Shown here: in pieces, positions 9,172 through 17,360 of the stretch | Layout: every line of letters starts with the position of its first letter | Position numbering within the stretch: the stretch's first letter is position 1 | Assembly: GCA_013214245.1 (NCBI GenBank) | Contig: JABSQE010000005.1 | Coordinates: 1 to 30,869 of the forward strand | Direction: 5' to 3' | Source of the DNA: Hyphomicrobiaceae bacterium | GTDB taxonomy: Bacteria > Pseudomonadota > Alphaproteobacteria > Rhizobiales > Hyphomicrobiaceae | DNA: 30,869 nt | Translations under genes and position numbers: made by a program | The notes under the pieces: model-generated | What the model saw: only the letters and a program-made list of their open reading frames with translations | Database searches by the model: none | What the model was told of the DNA's origin: nothing

Positions 9172-9642
9172 TTATTCAGATAAAATTTGTCTTATAAAAG
9201 CGCCTGCTTTAAGGAAATCCATTTTCCCAGAGTACTTTTTTTTTAAAGAAGTCAAGATACGTCCCATATCTTTTAAGCTTGTTCCACTCTCAGACTTTAT
9301 TGCATCAGCTACCGCTCTTCGAATCTCATCTTCGGACATCTCAACAGGTAAAAACTCTTGAATAATCGAAATTTCAAAAGCTTCTTGCTCCGCAAGAGCA
9401 TTATGTCCGGCCTCACGATATGTTGTGATTGCCTCATGACGCTGCCTCACCATTTTCTGCAAAAGTTGTAAAATTTCAGCAGGCTCTGCTAGCTCTTTAC
9501 CAGTACTTTCCCCTTTATTGTTAAACCTCGACGCAATATCTCGATCTCTGATAGCTGCAGAAATTAAGCGCAGAGTTAAAAGACGACGTTTATCGCCCTC
9601 TTTTAATGCAGCTTTAGTTGCAACGACAATCTGCTCTCTCAT
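9172..9642 (-). CDS. GatB/YqeY domain-containing protein
   Basis: This 156-residue protein is the stand-alone YqeY form of the domain found at the C-terminus of the GatB amidotransferase subunit. It may bind tRNA, but its own function is not settled. Visible features are the helical opening REQIVVATKAALKEGDKRRL, the LRLISAAIRDRDI block, QKMVRQRHEAITTYREAG, LAEQEAFEISIIQEFLP, and the KDMGRILTSLKKKYSGKMD segment ending in a short LKAGAFIRQIL tail. Length and domain order match the family. The ATG at 9642 has a GGGGAT upstream at suitable spacing. It is divergent from carA across 204 bases, an arrangement seen in Rhizobiales, so the two probably have back-to-back promoters. Neither dnaG nor rpoD follows it here. 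Confidence 0.93.
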   Translation of the reverse strand: MREQIVVATKAALKEGDKRRLLTLRLISAAIRDRDIASRFNNKGESTGKELAEPAEILQLLQKMVRQRHEAITTYREAGHNALAEQEAFEISIIQEFLPVEMSEDEIRRAVADAIKSESGTSLKDMGRILTSLKKKYSGKMDFLKAGAFIRQILSE

Positions 9643-9846
9643 GATATGATCCCCGGCGTTTAGTTGGCTGGGCTTTATAATTTTAAATTTAATTAACTAG
9701 CATAAAATTAAGATGTATTTATGCTTTGTAGATGATTACTTAACGGCATGTCATTACATATAGTATGCACGAATACACGCCTATTATCAATATTGTGACA
9801 TCAAAGCATATTTGCCATATGCCTTAGTATGTTCGGAGCTTACACT

Positions 9847-11088
9847 GTGGTTAAAATGAATTCCTCCTATAATATCCCGGCCCCATGGGATACAATGAAA
9901 AACAGCGCAGCGCTTGTGCTAGCCGATGGCAATGTGATTCATGGAATCGGACTGGGAGCATATGGTGAAGCTACCGGTGAAGTTTGCTTTAATACGGCAA
10001 TGACTGGATATCAGGAAATTCTTACTGATCCAAGCTATGCTCAACAGATAATAACATTCACTTTCCCACATATTGGTAATGTTGGTGCTAACCCAGATGA
10101 TATTGAAAGTTTGGTCGACACCCCGCAGCTCGGAGCACGTGGCTGTATTGTACGTGGAGAAATTACCCGCTCATCAAATTACCGTGCTCTAGAGAATTTT
10201 GATGTCTGGTTAAAACAACGCAATATCATTGCCATGTCAGGTGTAGACACACGTGCGTTGACAACGCTTATACGCAAAAAAGGTATGCTTAACGCAATCA
10301 TCACCCACAAACGTAAAGGAGATTTCAATTTTAAGAGTTTAAAAAAAAGGGCAGCTTTGTTTAAAGGATTAACTAATCTTGACTTAGTTTCAGAAGTTAC
10401 CTCTAAAAAAAAGTATGTCTGGACAGAAAAACAATGGAATTGGAACAGTGGTTATAGGATAGTTAAAAATCCAGAGTTTCACGTAGTTGCAATCGATTAC
10501 GGTATAAAAAAAAATATTTTGCGGTGTTTAGCAACTACTGGTTGCCGAGTTACAGTTGTTCAGGCTATGACACCAGCAGATGTCATATTAGCTCATAATC
10601 CAGATGGTATTTTCTTATCTAATGGCCCCGGTGATCCTGAAGCAACTGGTATTTACGCTGTTCCTGAAATTATAAAACTAATTGAGTCAGGTAGACCAAT
10701 ATTTGGTATCTGCCTTGGCCACCAAATATTATGCCTAGCAATGGGTGCAAAGACCTCGAAAATGCATCAGGGCCACCACGGTGCAAATCATCCTGTGCAA
10801 GATAAAACAACCGGAAAAGTTGAGATAACATCAATGAATCATGGGTTTACTGTAGACAGGAACACGCTACCAAATACTGCTGAGGAAACTCATATATCTC
10901 TATTCGACGGCACTAATTGTGGTATTCGATTGAAAGACAAACCTGTTTTTTCAGTTCAATATCACCCTGAAGCCAGCCCCGGACCTCAAGATGGCCATCA
11001 TCTTTTTTCACGCTTTGCTAGTTTAATGCGTGCTACTAAAGCTGAAAGGATATCAGTTGAATTGGATAATTTAAAGTTAAATTCGTAA
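9847..11088 (+). CDS. carA: carbamoyl-phosphate synthase small (glutaminase) subunit
   Basis: CarA hydrolyses glutamine and channels ammonia to CarB to make carbamoyl phosphate for arginine and pyrimidines. I chose the GTG at 9847 because GGAG at 9835-9838 lies eight bases before it. The ATGs at 9829 and 9856 have no such site. This gives 413 residues, slightly long for the family. The N-terminal CPSase domain opens ALVLADGNVIHG and contains GEVCFNTAMTGYQEILTDPS. The class I glutamine amidotransferase domain has the nucleophile Cys289 in GICLGHQ and His373 and Glu375 in YHPEASPGP, so the triad is complete. No carB is visible in the 500 bases downstream. In rhizobia carA and carB are often separated, so this alone does not imply loss. 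Confidence 0.96.
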   Translation: MVKMNSSYNIPAPWDTMKNSAALVLADGNVIHGIGLGAYGEATGEVCFNTAMTGYQEILTDPSYAQQIITFTFPHIGNVGANPDDIESLVDTPQLGARGCIVRGEITRSSNYRALENFDVWLKQRNIIAMSGVDTRALTTLIRKKGMLNAIITHKRKGDFNFKSLKKRAALFKGLTNLDLVSEVTSKKKYVWTEKQWNWNSGYRIVKNPEFHVVAIDYGIKKNILRCLATTGCRVTVVQAMTPADVILAHNPDGIFLSNGPGDPEATGIYAVPEIIKLIESGRPIFGICLGHQILCLAMGAKTSKMHQGHHGANHPVQDKTTGKVEITSMNHGFTVDRNTLPNTAEETHISLFDGTNCGIRLKDKPVFSVQYHPEASPGPQDGHHLFSRFASLMRATKAERISVELDNLKLNS

Positions 11089-11594
11089 AATAAGGTAATA
11101 ATTGTTTTTTTTAAACTACTTACTTTTCCTGAAAAATAAGCCTTACCTTTAAAACTGTGTTAAACAAAAATGACTATTACAGTTAAAAGTATATTAAAGA
11201 GTTTTTGAGCTACACTTAAAAGAAATTGCTAAAAAAGGTTTCACCTGTGATATATTTCATATTATACAACAGTAGTCATAAAGTATCTCAAACACATTAA
11301 ATGCATGACTAATTATTGTTGCAATTATGTCATGGTTCTTAATTATCACCTAGATCTAGTAGTTTACAGTTAACATGAAAAAGTAATATGCTTCTTCTTG
11401 TTGAAGAAAGTGCTACCAAGCACAACTTCTAACCAAAAAATTAGAGTATATCCATATGCTCAAGAATTGATTGCTATTTAATAAACAAGTTGTTTTCAAC
11501 AGTTCATATCGATTAGAGTCATTTAGTTCATCCAAGTAAATTTGCAGGCATAGAATTTTCCTATAGATCCTTATCTTGTATTCACAGCCGTTCT
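11089..11594. other. gene-free spacer between convergent carA and ispE
   Basis: This 506-base stretch is AT-rich and has no open frame worth reporting. Just after carA, AAGGTAA (11092-11098) and TTACCTT (11143-11149) are inverted repeats around a 44-base loop containing T runs. They could contribute to termination, but this is weak. No RNA gene is visible. Confidence 0.5.
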
Positions 11595-12515
11595 TTAGAG
11601 CGGATAATTTTCATTATGTAAGCCAAGAAGCGTTGTTTCAATCCACCATTGTGGTTTTCTAATAAGTAGTTGTTTTTTTGCTAGCTGGGCCTGTGATAAA
11701 TTTCTAAATAAGCCAAAACAAGTTGCTCCTGAACCGGACATTCTTGCGATATAACAGCCTGGTAATGCACGTAGCTCGAAAAGCACTTTTTTGATAACTG
11801 GTTCTATAGAAAATGCAGGTTTCTCCAAATCGTTTTTTGTGTTCTTCATATATACTACTAACTCATCGAAAGTTCTGAATGAATAAAAAGCCTTACATGG
11901 TTTCGTCGTTATTTCCGAAACTGGACATCTCACAACGCGAAACACATCTTCCGTAGAAAGAGACACACCTGGATTTACTAACAACAAACCAATACCTTCA
12001 GGTATAAGATCGCGAGCAATACAGGGGGGACGCCAGACTAGTTCACCTGTACCCCACATTAATGCACTTCTAGCTGAGCCACTTTGAAGACACACCAAAA
12101 CATCTGCACCGATATCAAGACAAATATTATAAAATACAGTTTCTATGTCAGATATACCATTTATTCTAGCTATAGCTCTAAGAACCGCTGCGACATCGGC
12201 TGAACCACCACCTAGGCCTGCAGCAACCGGTAGTCTTTTATCAAGTTCAATACTACCCAGTCCTATACCTGGAAACACCTCAGTAATACGCTCGATAACA
12301 CTAACAATAATGTTTTTACCATAAATCTCGCCACTAAAAGGTCCTGATATTTTAAAGCTAAAATTTTTAGATGGTGTCACGGTTATTAGATCATAAACAT
12401 TAGATGCAAATGCGACTAAACTACACAACTCGTGGAGATTATCTGCTCGCCGCCCTAAAATATCCAGTGAAAGATTTATTTTTGCATATGCTTTTTCTAC
12501 GTACTTAACTGTCAT
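11595..12515 (-). CDS. ispE: 4-diphosphocytidyl-2-C-methyl-D-erythritol kinase
   Basis: IspE is the GHMP-family kinase that phosphorylates the 2-hydroxyl of CDP-methylerythritol in the non-mevalonate isoprenoid pathway. From the ATG at 12515 it has 306 residues. A TTG at 12539 would add eight more; neither start has a clear ribosome binding site. The N-terminal motif AYAKINLSL carries Lys12, the ATP loop LPVAAGLGGGSAD is at 95-107, the catalytic Asp is Asp138 in DIGADV, and the C-terminal GHMP motif ARMSGSGATCFG is intact. One oddity is RRADNLHEL where the family has RRADGYHxL. The Tyr that stacks on the cytosine in E. coli IspE (Tyr25) is Leu27 here, while the His is kept. It lies downstream of the TPR gene on the same strand, as in rhizobia. 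Confidence 0.94.
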   Translation of the reverse strand: MTVKYVEKAYAKINLSLDILGRRADNLHELCSLVAFASNVYDLITVTPSKNFSFKISGPFSGEIYGKNIIVSVIERITEVFPGIGLGSIELDKRLPVAAGLGGGSADVAAVLRAIARINGISDIETVFYNICLDIGADVLVCLQSGSARSALMWGTGELVWRPPCIARDLIPEGIGLLLVNPGVSLSTEDVFRVVRCPVSEITTKPCKAFYSFRTFDELVVYMKNTKNDLEKPAFSIEPVIKKVLFELRALPGCYIARMSGSGATCFGLFRNLSQAQLAKKQLLIRKPQWWIETTLLGLHNENYPL

Positions 12516-12712
12516 TACACGACTGCTGTTAGCTTGCAATATGTTGCTACTACGATCAATTAAATTGCTGTTTGAACTCCAAATACAACTTTAAAAATTA
12601 AGCCTAATACAAAAAAACTTAGTAATGTTTTAAGTAGCAGGATCTATTTTAGACTTCTTGAGAAGAGCACCTAGAACGCTACTTACTAGCAGAAAAAACT
12701 CTAAAATTTATA

Positions 12713-12733
12713 GCTCAAAAACACTTTTTAAGC
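12713..12733 (-). terminator. candidate terminator after the TPR gene
   Basis: GCTCAAAAA (12713-12721) and TTTTTAAGC (12725-12733) form a nine-base-pair stem (one G-U) around a three-base loop, 30 bases after the TPR stop on the minus strand. A moderate T-rich stretch follows. If active it would partly separate the TPR gene from ispE. Confidence 0.4.
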
Positions 12734-12762
12734 CTAACAAGTATGTTAAATAATCATGTAAT

Positions 12763-14583
12763 TCATTTAGATCTTTGTGAATCGTATTTTTTTTCATCTA
12801 TCGTGGGTTTTCTCACTTGCGTTGAATATAACTCAACACTTCCGTCTCGAACTGAAGTCTTAAGAATGGCCTGAGGCAACAAACTCGAAGCTAATTTTTT
12901 TCGAATTTTAACTGCTTCTAATTTTTCTGGTCTCAATGATAACGCTAATTCCCATTGATACCTAGCCTCACGTAGTCTGCTAACTTGCCATAATGCATCA
13001 CCTAAATGATCATTAAGAATTGGATCTTCGGGTTTAAGCTCCACCGCGCGCTCAAGATGCAATACGGCTTCTTTATAATTACCGAGACGAAAATGTGCCC
13101 ACCCTAAACTATCAATGATATAGCCGTCATTCGGCTTGAGTTCAACTGCTCTCTCAATTAGTTTTAAACCACGATTAAGATTAACATTTTGATCGACCCA
13201 CGAGTACCCAAGATAGTTCAGAACTAGAGCCTGATTCGGATCGAGCCTCATGGCTTTTAGCAAATCACTTTCAGCCTTAGACCACTGCTCGATCCTTTCG
13301 TAAGATGTCCCTCTAGCATACCAATATATCCAATGACGCTTTTCTGGCTTGCGGATAAGTTTGATGATGCGCGAATAATAGTATACGGCTTCTTGATAAC
13401 GTTTACTTGTACGCAACATGTTACCAATTGCCTCAAGTGGACGTGTGCTCTCTGGATAAGATGTAATAACTGCATCTAAAATCTGTTTTGCTCTGTTAGT
13501 TTCGTTTAAAGCATCGAGATTGACAGCTTTTCGAATTGCAATTTCCATCTCAAGCGAGGTTCCACTGCGAATGCTGTCGTATACTTCTATAGCGTGTTGA
13601 TAGTTTCGCGAAACTTCGTGAGCATTAGCTAGTGCTAATAAAGCGAACGGGAAATCTGGTTTTACTGAGAGAGCCAATTGTAAATATATCGTCCCAAGTT
13701 CCAAGCCACCTTCACCAATTAATGCCTCACCAATTCCATAAAAAGCTTCTGCCAAACCATCCTGAGGAGAGCCAATCATAAGGGGTACGCTGTTTCCAGC
13801 TTTCACATCTTCGAATAACGCTAGCACAGATGCATGGCCACCATTAGCACTGTCTTTGATGTGCCTTCGCGCAATTTGACCTGCCAGCGCATATTTACCC
13901 CGATGAATAGCATGCCGCAGATAAGCAGCGGCTACTCGCGGAGTGCGCGAATCCATATTGAAAATCTCACTGTACAGTTTTCGCGAGACTTTTGGGCGCC
14001 TAGATAAATCTGAAATGAGTGCCCTGTGATATTGCAAATAGTACGATGACCATGATTCGTGTACTGTAGGAACTAGATACTTAAGTGCTTGTTTTTTTTT
14101 GTTCTGAGCTAGCGCAGCCCACGCACGAGATAACTTAGATGTAAGTCTGCTTATTGGGTCTTGACCTGCCAGTTCGAAGTATTGATCTGCGTCAAAATAG
14201 CGTCCAGCACGAAACTCCGAGGCACCAAGCCAAAGTTGTGCCAGATGATTATCAGAACTAATCTTCACGAGACGCTGGGCAATTCTGTCAGCCTCAGTTA
14301 AATTTCCATGCATTGCTTCACCTAAAAACACTCGAGACAAAATAAGCGGATGGCTGGGTGATTTCTTGAGCGCCTGACGATAAAAAGCAACGGATTGAGA
14401 CACATCATTTGCACCAAGTGCAATACGACCTGCCATGTAACTTCCTAGATGTGATCTCAATTCAAATAAATAATTATTGTTATCAATTTGCGGTGGACGA
14501 CAATACGCTGAACGTATCGTAAAACAAATAAAAACAATTAAGAAGAGGCCTGCTGTGCAAGAACGCTTATGTGCTAACGGCAT
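12763..14583 (-). CDS. exported tetratricopeptide-repeat protein
   Basis: This 606-residue protein is a signal-peptide-bearing TPR solenoid, probably periplasmic or outer-membrane associated. Its partner is unknown. From the ATG at 14583, preceded by GGAG seven bases before, a basic start is followed by a hydrophobic stretch at about 11-24 and a likely cleavage near SAYC. The cysteine could also make it a lipoprotein. TPR-like units recur across the protein: VAFYRQALKKSPSHP near the N-terminus, YQHAIEVYDSI in the middle, and in the C-terminal third AESDLLKAMRLDPNQALVLNYLGY, GLKLIERAVELKPNDG, EAVLHLERAVELKPEDP and EARYQWELALSLRPEK. Such a gene next to ispE is typical of Rhizobiales. The frame also opens at a GTG at 14616, without a ribosome binding site. 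Confidence 0.9.
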   Translation of the reverse strand: MPLAHKRSCTAGLFLIVFICFTIRSAYCRPPQIDNNNYLFELRSHLGSYMAGRIALGANDVSQSVAFYRQALKKSPSHPLILSRVFLGEAMHGNLTEADRIAQRLVKISSDNHLAQLWLGASEFRAGRYFDADQYFELAGQDPISRLTSKLSRAWAALAQNKKKQALKYLVPTVHESWSSYYLQYHRALISDLSRRPKVSRKLYSEIFNMDSRTPRVAAAYLRHAIHRGKYALAGQIARRHIKDSANGGHASVLALFEDVKAGNSVPLMIGSPQDGLAEAFYGIGEALIGEGGLELGTIYLQLALSVKPDFPFALLALANAHEVSRNYQHAIEVYDSIRSGTSLEMEIAIRKAVNLDALNETNRAKQILDAVITSYPESTRPLEAIGNMLRTSKRYQEAVYYYSRIIKLIRKPEKRHWIYWYARGTSYERIEQWSKAESDLLKAMRLDPNQALVLNYLGYSWVDQNVNLNRGLKLIERAVELKPNDGYIIDSLGWAHFRLGNYKEAVLHLERAVELKPEDPILNDHLGDALWQVSRLREARYQWELALSLRPEKLEAVKIRKKLASSLLPQAILKTSVRDGSVELYSTQVRKPTIDEKKYDSQRSK

Positions 14584-14835
14584 AATATTTCTCCAGACAC
14601 TTCCGGCCAACGCCACAATTACATAGCCTCAGCGTAACACAAACTTAAGCCGCTTGTAGACTTTGTAAGCAATTCAAACGCTAGAAATATGGTTTTCTTG
14701 TGGGTAAAAACTGTCGGAAGAGTATTACACAAAAATCCTCTTTACTAAGGAAATATTAATCTTACACTATAACTATGTAAAATTTACTTACTATTATTAT
14801 CTGCATGTTTAAAGTATAGAGAACACAGTATTACA

Positions 14836-15588
14836 ATGCGTGAGCAAAAAAAAAATAGCATCTCACTTGAGATCGATGAGAATGCAATTCGACAGGCACA
14901 AACATTAATTCGCACTTCTAGGTTTAGCGCGCTGTCCTATCTTATACCTGAAACAGGCGCTCCAATGGTCAGTCAGGTAAACGTTGCAACAGACATAAAT
15001 GGCGCACCATTTTTTCTAATATCGTCACTATCTAACCATTTTGACGCTCTTACGAAAGATAAACGTTGCGCTCTCTTATTCGGCTTACCTGAAAAGGGTG
15101 ATCCTGCTGCACATCCAAGAATATCCGTCATAGGAAGTGCGTATAAAGTAAATAATAAAATTGATATCGAACGACTTCGTCGTCGCTTTTTAGCGCGTCA
15201 TCCATATGCATCTTTATATATAGACTTTACCGACTTTGCCTTTTGGCGCGTTCAGCCAACCCAAGCTTCTTTAAATGGCGGTTTCGGGAAAGCCTATAAA
15301 CTTATAACCGCAAATCTTATATTGAGCGATACTATATCTTGTCAGAACCTTGAGCCAATTGAAAACGATATTATTGCACACATTAATAGTAATGCAGCCT
15401 TATTAGATGCCATTAATAAAATTAAACATCAGACTGGAGACTGGAAAATTATAAGCATTGATTGTGAAGGCTTTGATCTAATGCAAAATGAAAAGATCTC
15501 TCGTCTCTGGTTTAAGATCCCAATCGATAATCTTAATGACATCGATCAGAAACTGATCGAACTTGCGTTATCACCGCAATCATCTTAA
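14836..15588 (+). CDS. HugZ/HutZ-like pyridoxamine 5'-phosphate oxidase-fold protein
   Basis: This 250-residue protein has the HugZ layout. An N-terminal split-barrel flavin-type domain (about 15-155) is followed by a DUF2470-like domain (about 165-245). Family members bind haem or FMN, and some degrade haem to release iron. The evidence is the opening ARxLIRTxRFxALSYL pattern, the VATDINGAPFFLISSLSNH strand-turn, the DKRCALLFGLPEKGDPAAHPRISV block, and FWRVQPTQASLNGGFGKAYK, which is the typical end of the barrel domain. The second half contains IIAHINSNAALLDAI and IISIDCEGFDL. The ATG at 14836 has no strong ribosome binding site. It is divergent from the TPR gene across 252 bases. Haem use is inference; a general FMN-binding role is the alternative. 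Confidence 0.85.
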   Translation: MREQKKNSISLEIDENAIRQAQTLIRTSRFSALSYLIPETGAPMVSQVNVATDINGAPFFLISSLSNHFDALTKDKRCALLFGLPEKGDPAAHPRISVIGSAYKVNNKIDIERLRRRFLARHPYASLYIDFTDFAFWRVQPTQASLNGGFGKAYKLITANLILSDTISCQNLEPIENDIIAHINSNAALLDAINKIKHQTGDWKIISIDCEGFDLMQNEKISRLWFKIPIDNLNDIDQKLIELALSPQSS

Positions 15589-16175
15589 ATCAAAATTATA
15601 GAATTTAGCCATTGCTGGTTTAGGATAGATTCATGTAAAGAAACTGGGATTTAACTTACAGCTTTTATACTCTGGTCAGTCCCGTTACCATTTAAACAGA
15701 GAACGGCACCAACTACATTTTAATATCTAGTCAAACTTACATGACCCACGACTATAGTCTATGCAAACGATCGCATTCTATAAACTTTAATTTGATACTA
15801 GACCTATCTCGATCTCACAATCTACAGATCGCCATACTTGTAAGTTACAGCACGACTTAACTCCAATCCATTTAGTTGATTTCTCAATGAATGTATGAAC
15901 CCACCTACTTTTCATTTTGCTTATAACACAACCATAATATACCAAAACCACAAGATCGCACGGCCAATTAACCTTAATTTCTAATTTTAAGCGAAAAACT
16001 AGCATTTAACTTAAGGGTTAAACCGTTTGTTGCACATATTTAAAAAAAGCAGAATTAGAATATTTCAACAATATCAAACGTCTTTTAATTAAACTAAATT
16101 TTGAGATCATAACTTATCTATCATAACCTCAAGTATTCGTAATCTCGGATAGCAACACTACGCGGACAAGTTCAT
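15589..16175. other. gene-free spacer between the HugZ-like gene and SCO1
   Basis: This 587-base stretch has one longer open frame (15787-16005, minus, 72 codons) that is rich in Trp and Cys and resembles no family I know. I do not consider it a gene. No RNA gene or clear regulatory dyad is visible. Confidence 0.55.
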
Positions 16176-16787
16176 ATGCGTGTACCTTATCTAACTGCAA
16201 TTTCCACCTGGACTACAATTAGTATTCTAGCTGCTGCAACTATGCTTCCAACCTTAAGAACTTACATTTTTGATCAAATAAAGAATTGGAACTCAGGTCA
16301 AATAGCCATAGGGGGACCATTTCAAATGGTGGACCATAATAATAACAAGGTAAGCGAGAGATCTTATCATAATCGTTATCTACTAGTTTTCTTTGGATTT
16401 ACTCACTGCCCAGACGCATGCCCAACGGCATTACAGACGGTTTCCTTTGCTTTACAGCAACTTGGTCCTAAAGCTGATAGAATCAGCCCTCTATTTATTA
16501 CCGTCGATCCTGAGCGTGATACACCCGAAACATTAAAAAACTATGTACATCATTTTGATCACAGAATCACTGCACTTACAGGTTCTCAGGAACAAGTATC
16601 AAAAATGATTAAAAACTACCGAGCTTATGCGCATAAAGTGTCAAACCCCAAAACACCTGACAACTACACTATAGACCATTCTTCATATCTTTACCTAATG
16701 GCACCAAATGGAAAATTCATAACACACTTTAATAACACCGCTTCATATCACGAAATAAGTCATCGGATATCTGAAGTGCTGGGATAA
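16176..16787 (+). CDS. SCO1/SenC-family copper chaperone
   Basis: SCO proteins are membrane-anchored thioredoxin-fold copper chaperones that help build the CuA centre of cytochrome c oxidase on the periplasmic side. This one has 203 residues with an N-terminal anchor at about 8-26. The fold carries the copper ligands Cys78 and Cys82 in THCPDACPT and the distant His168 in TIDHSSYLY. The segments FFGFTHCPD and ITVDPERDTPETL are diagnostic. The ATG at 16176 has GGACAAG a few bases upstream. No cox genes are adjacent, so it acts as a lone accessory gene. It converges on the folB-like gene with only 19 bases between the two stops. It implies aerobic respiration with a copper oxidase. Confidence 0.93.
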   Translation: MRVPYLTAISTWTTISILAAATMLPTLRTYIFDQIKNWNSGQIAIGGPFQMVDHNNNKVSERSYHNRYLLVFFGFTHCPDACPTALQTVSFALQQLGPKADRISPLFITVDPERDTPETLKNYVHHFDHRITALTGSQEQVSKMIKNYRAYAHKVSNPKTPDNYTIDHSSYLYLMAPNGKFITHFNNTASYHEISHRISEVLG

Positions 16788-16806
16788 ATGATCAAAACTT
16801 AAACAG

Positions 16807-17196
16807 CTAACGCACACCTACCCTAGACCTATAAATTATGACACCAACACTCTCTGCCTCAGGAATAATGTCTGGCTTATCAACACTGACGACCACTTTC
16901 GTTATTCTTGAATCCAAAAAAGCTAAATTTGAAATTTTTTCTGCTAAGGTCTCTACTAAATCTATGTGTTGACCTTCCTCAGACAATAGCTTTATACGTT
17001 CAATTAACTCGGCATACGAAACGTAAGAACTAATGTCATCTGAAACGTGAGGCGCATCATAAGTTAACTTCATCCAGATATTGATGATTACAAGTTGCCT
17101 TCTTGACTTTTCCTCTGCCAACACACCAATATAAAAGTGTAACTTCATTTTACGTATGCTTAATACTAGTTCATTGTCCGAATTAGGAAATAACAT
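16807..17196 (-). CDS. folB: dihydroneopterin aldolase family protein (FolB-like)
   Basis: FolB cleaves 7,8-dihydroneopterin to 6-hydroxymethyl-dihydropterin in folate synthesis. This 129-residue protein has the tunnelling fold pattern: FYIGVLAEEKSRRQLVIINI at the start, SYVSYAEL with the conserved Tyr61, HIDLVETLAEKIS, and a late VVVSVDKPDIIPEAESVGVIIYR. Lys107, in the conserved KP pair, corresponds to the catalytic lysine, and Glu28 is in place for pterin binding. The usual segment is GVLPEER; here Ala replaces Pro. The ATG at 17196 has AAGG five bases upstream. folK and folP are not adjacent. Pterin epimerases of the same family cannot be excluded from sequence alone. Confidence 0.87.
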   Translation of the reverse strand: MLFPNSDNELVLSIRKMKLHFYIGVLAEEKSRRQLVIINIWMKLTYDAPHVSDDISSYVSYAELIERIKLLSEEGQHIDLVETLAEKISNLAFLDSRITKVVVSVDKPDIIPEAESVGVIIYRSRVGVR

Positions 17197-17321
17197 AAAA
17201 ACCTTAACTATCTAAAAAGGTAAAGCGCTTCATAAACCGCCAAAACCACCTAAAAATAAAAGAAATCGCTATATCTAATTTTACACTACATGTGAACCTA
17301 AGCCTCTCTAGGTGAACGATA

Positions 17322-17350
17322 TAAAAAAAGGGTCGCTAGACGACCCTTTT
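17322..17350 (-). terminator. strong intrinsic terminator of the membrane-protein gene
   Basis: AAAGGGTCG (17327-17335) and CGACCCTTT (17341-17349) form a perfect nine-base-pair stem around a five-base loop. Read on the minus strand, the stem is followed by seven Ts. It lies about 10 bases after the stop at 17361. This is the clearest Rho-independent terminator in the window. Confidence 0.85.
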
Positions 17351-17360
17351 AATACCTATA

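Noticed and set aside
15787..16005. 72-codon minus-strand frame rich in Trp and Cys
   Set aside because: The composition is unlike the window's proteins, with no ribosome binding site and no known family.
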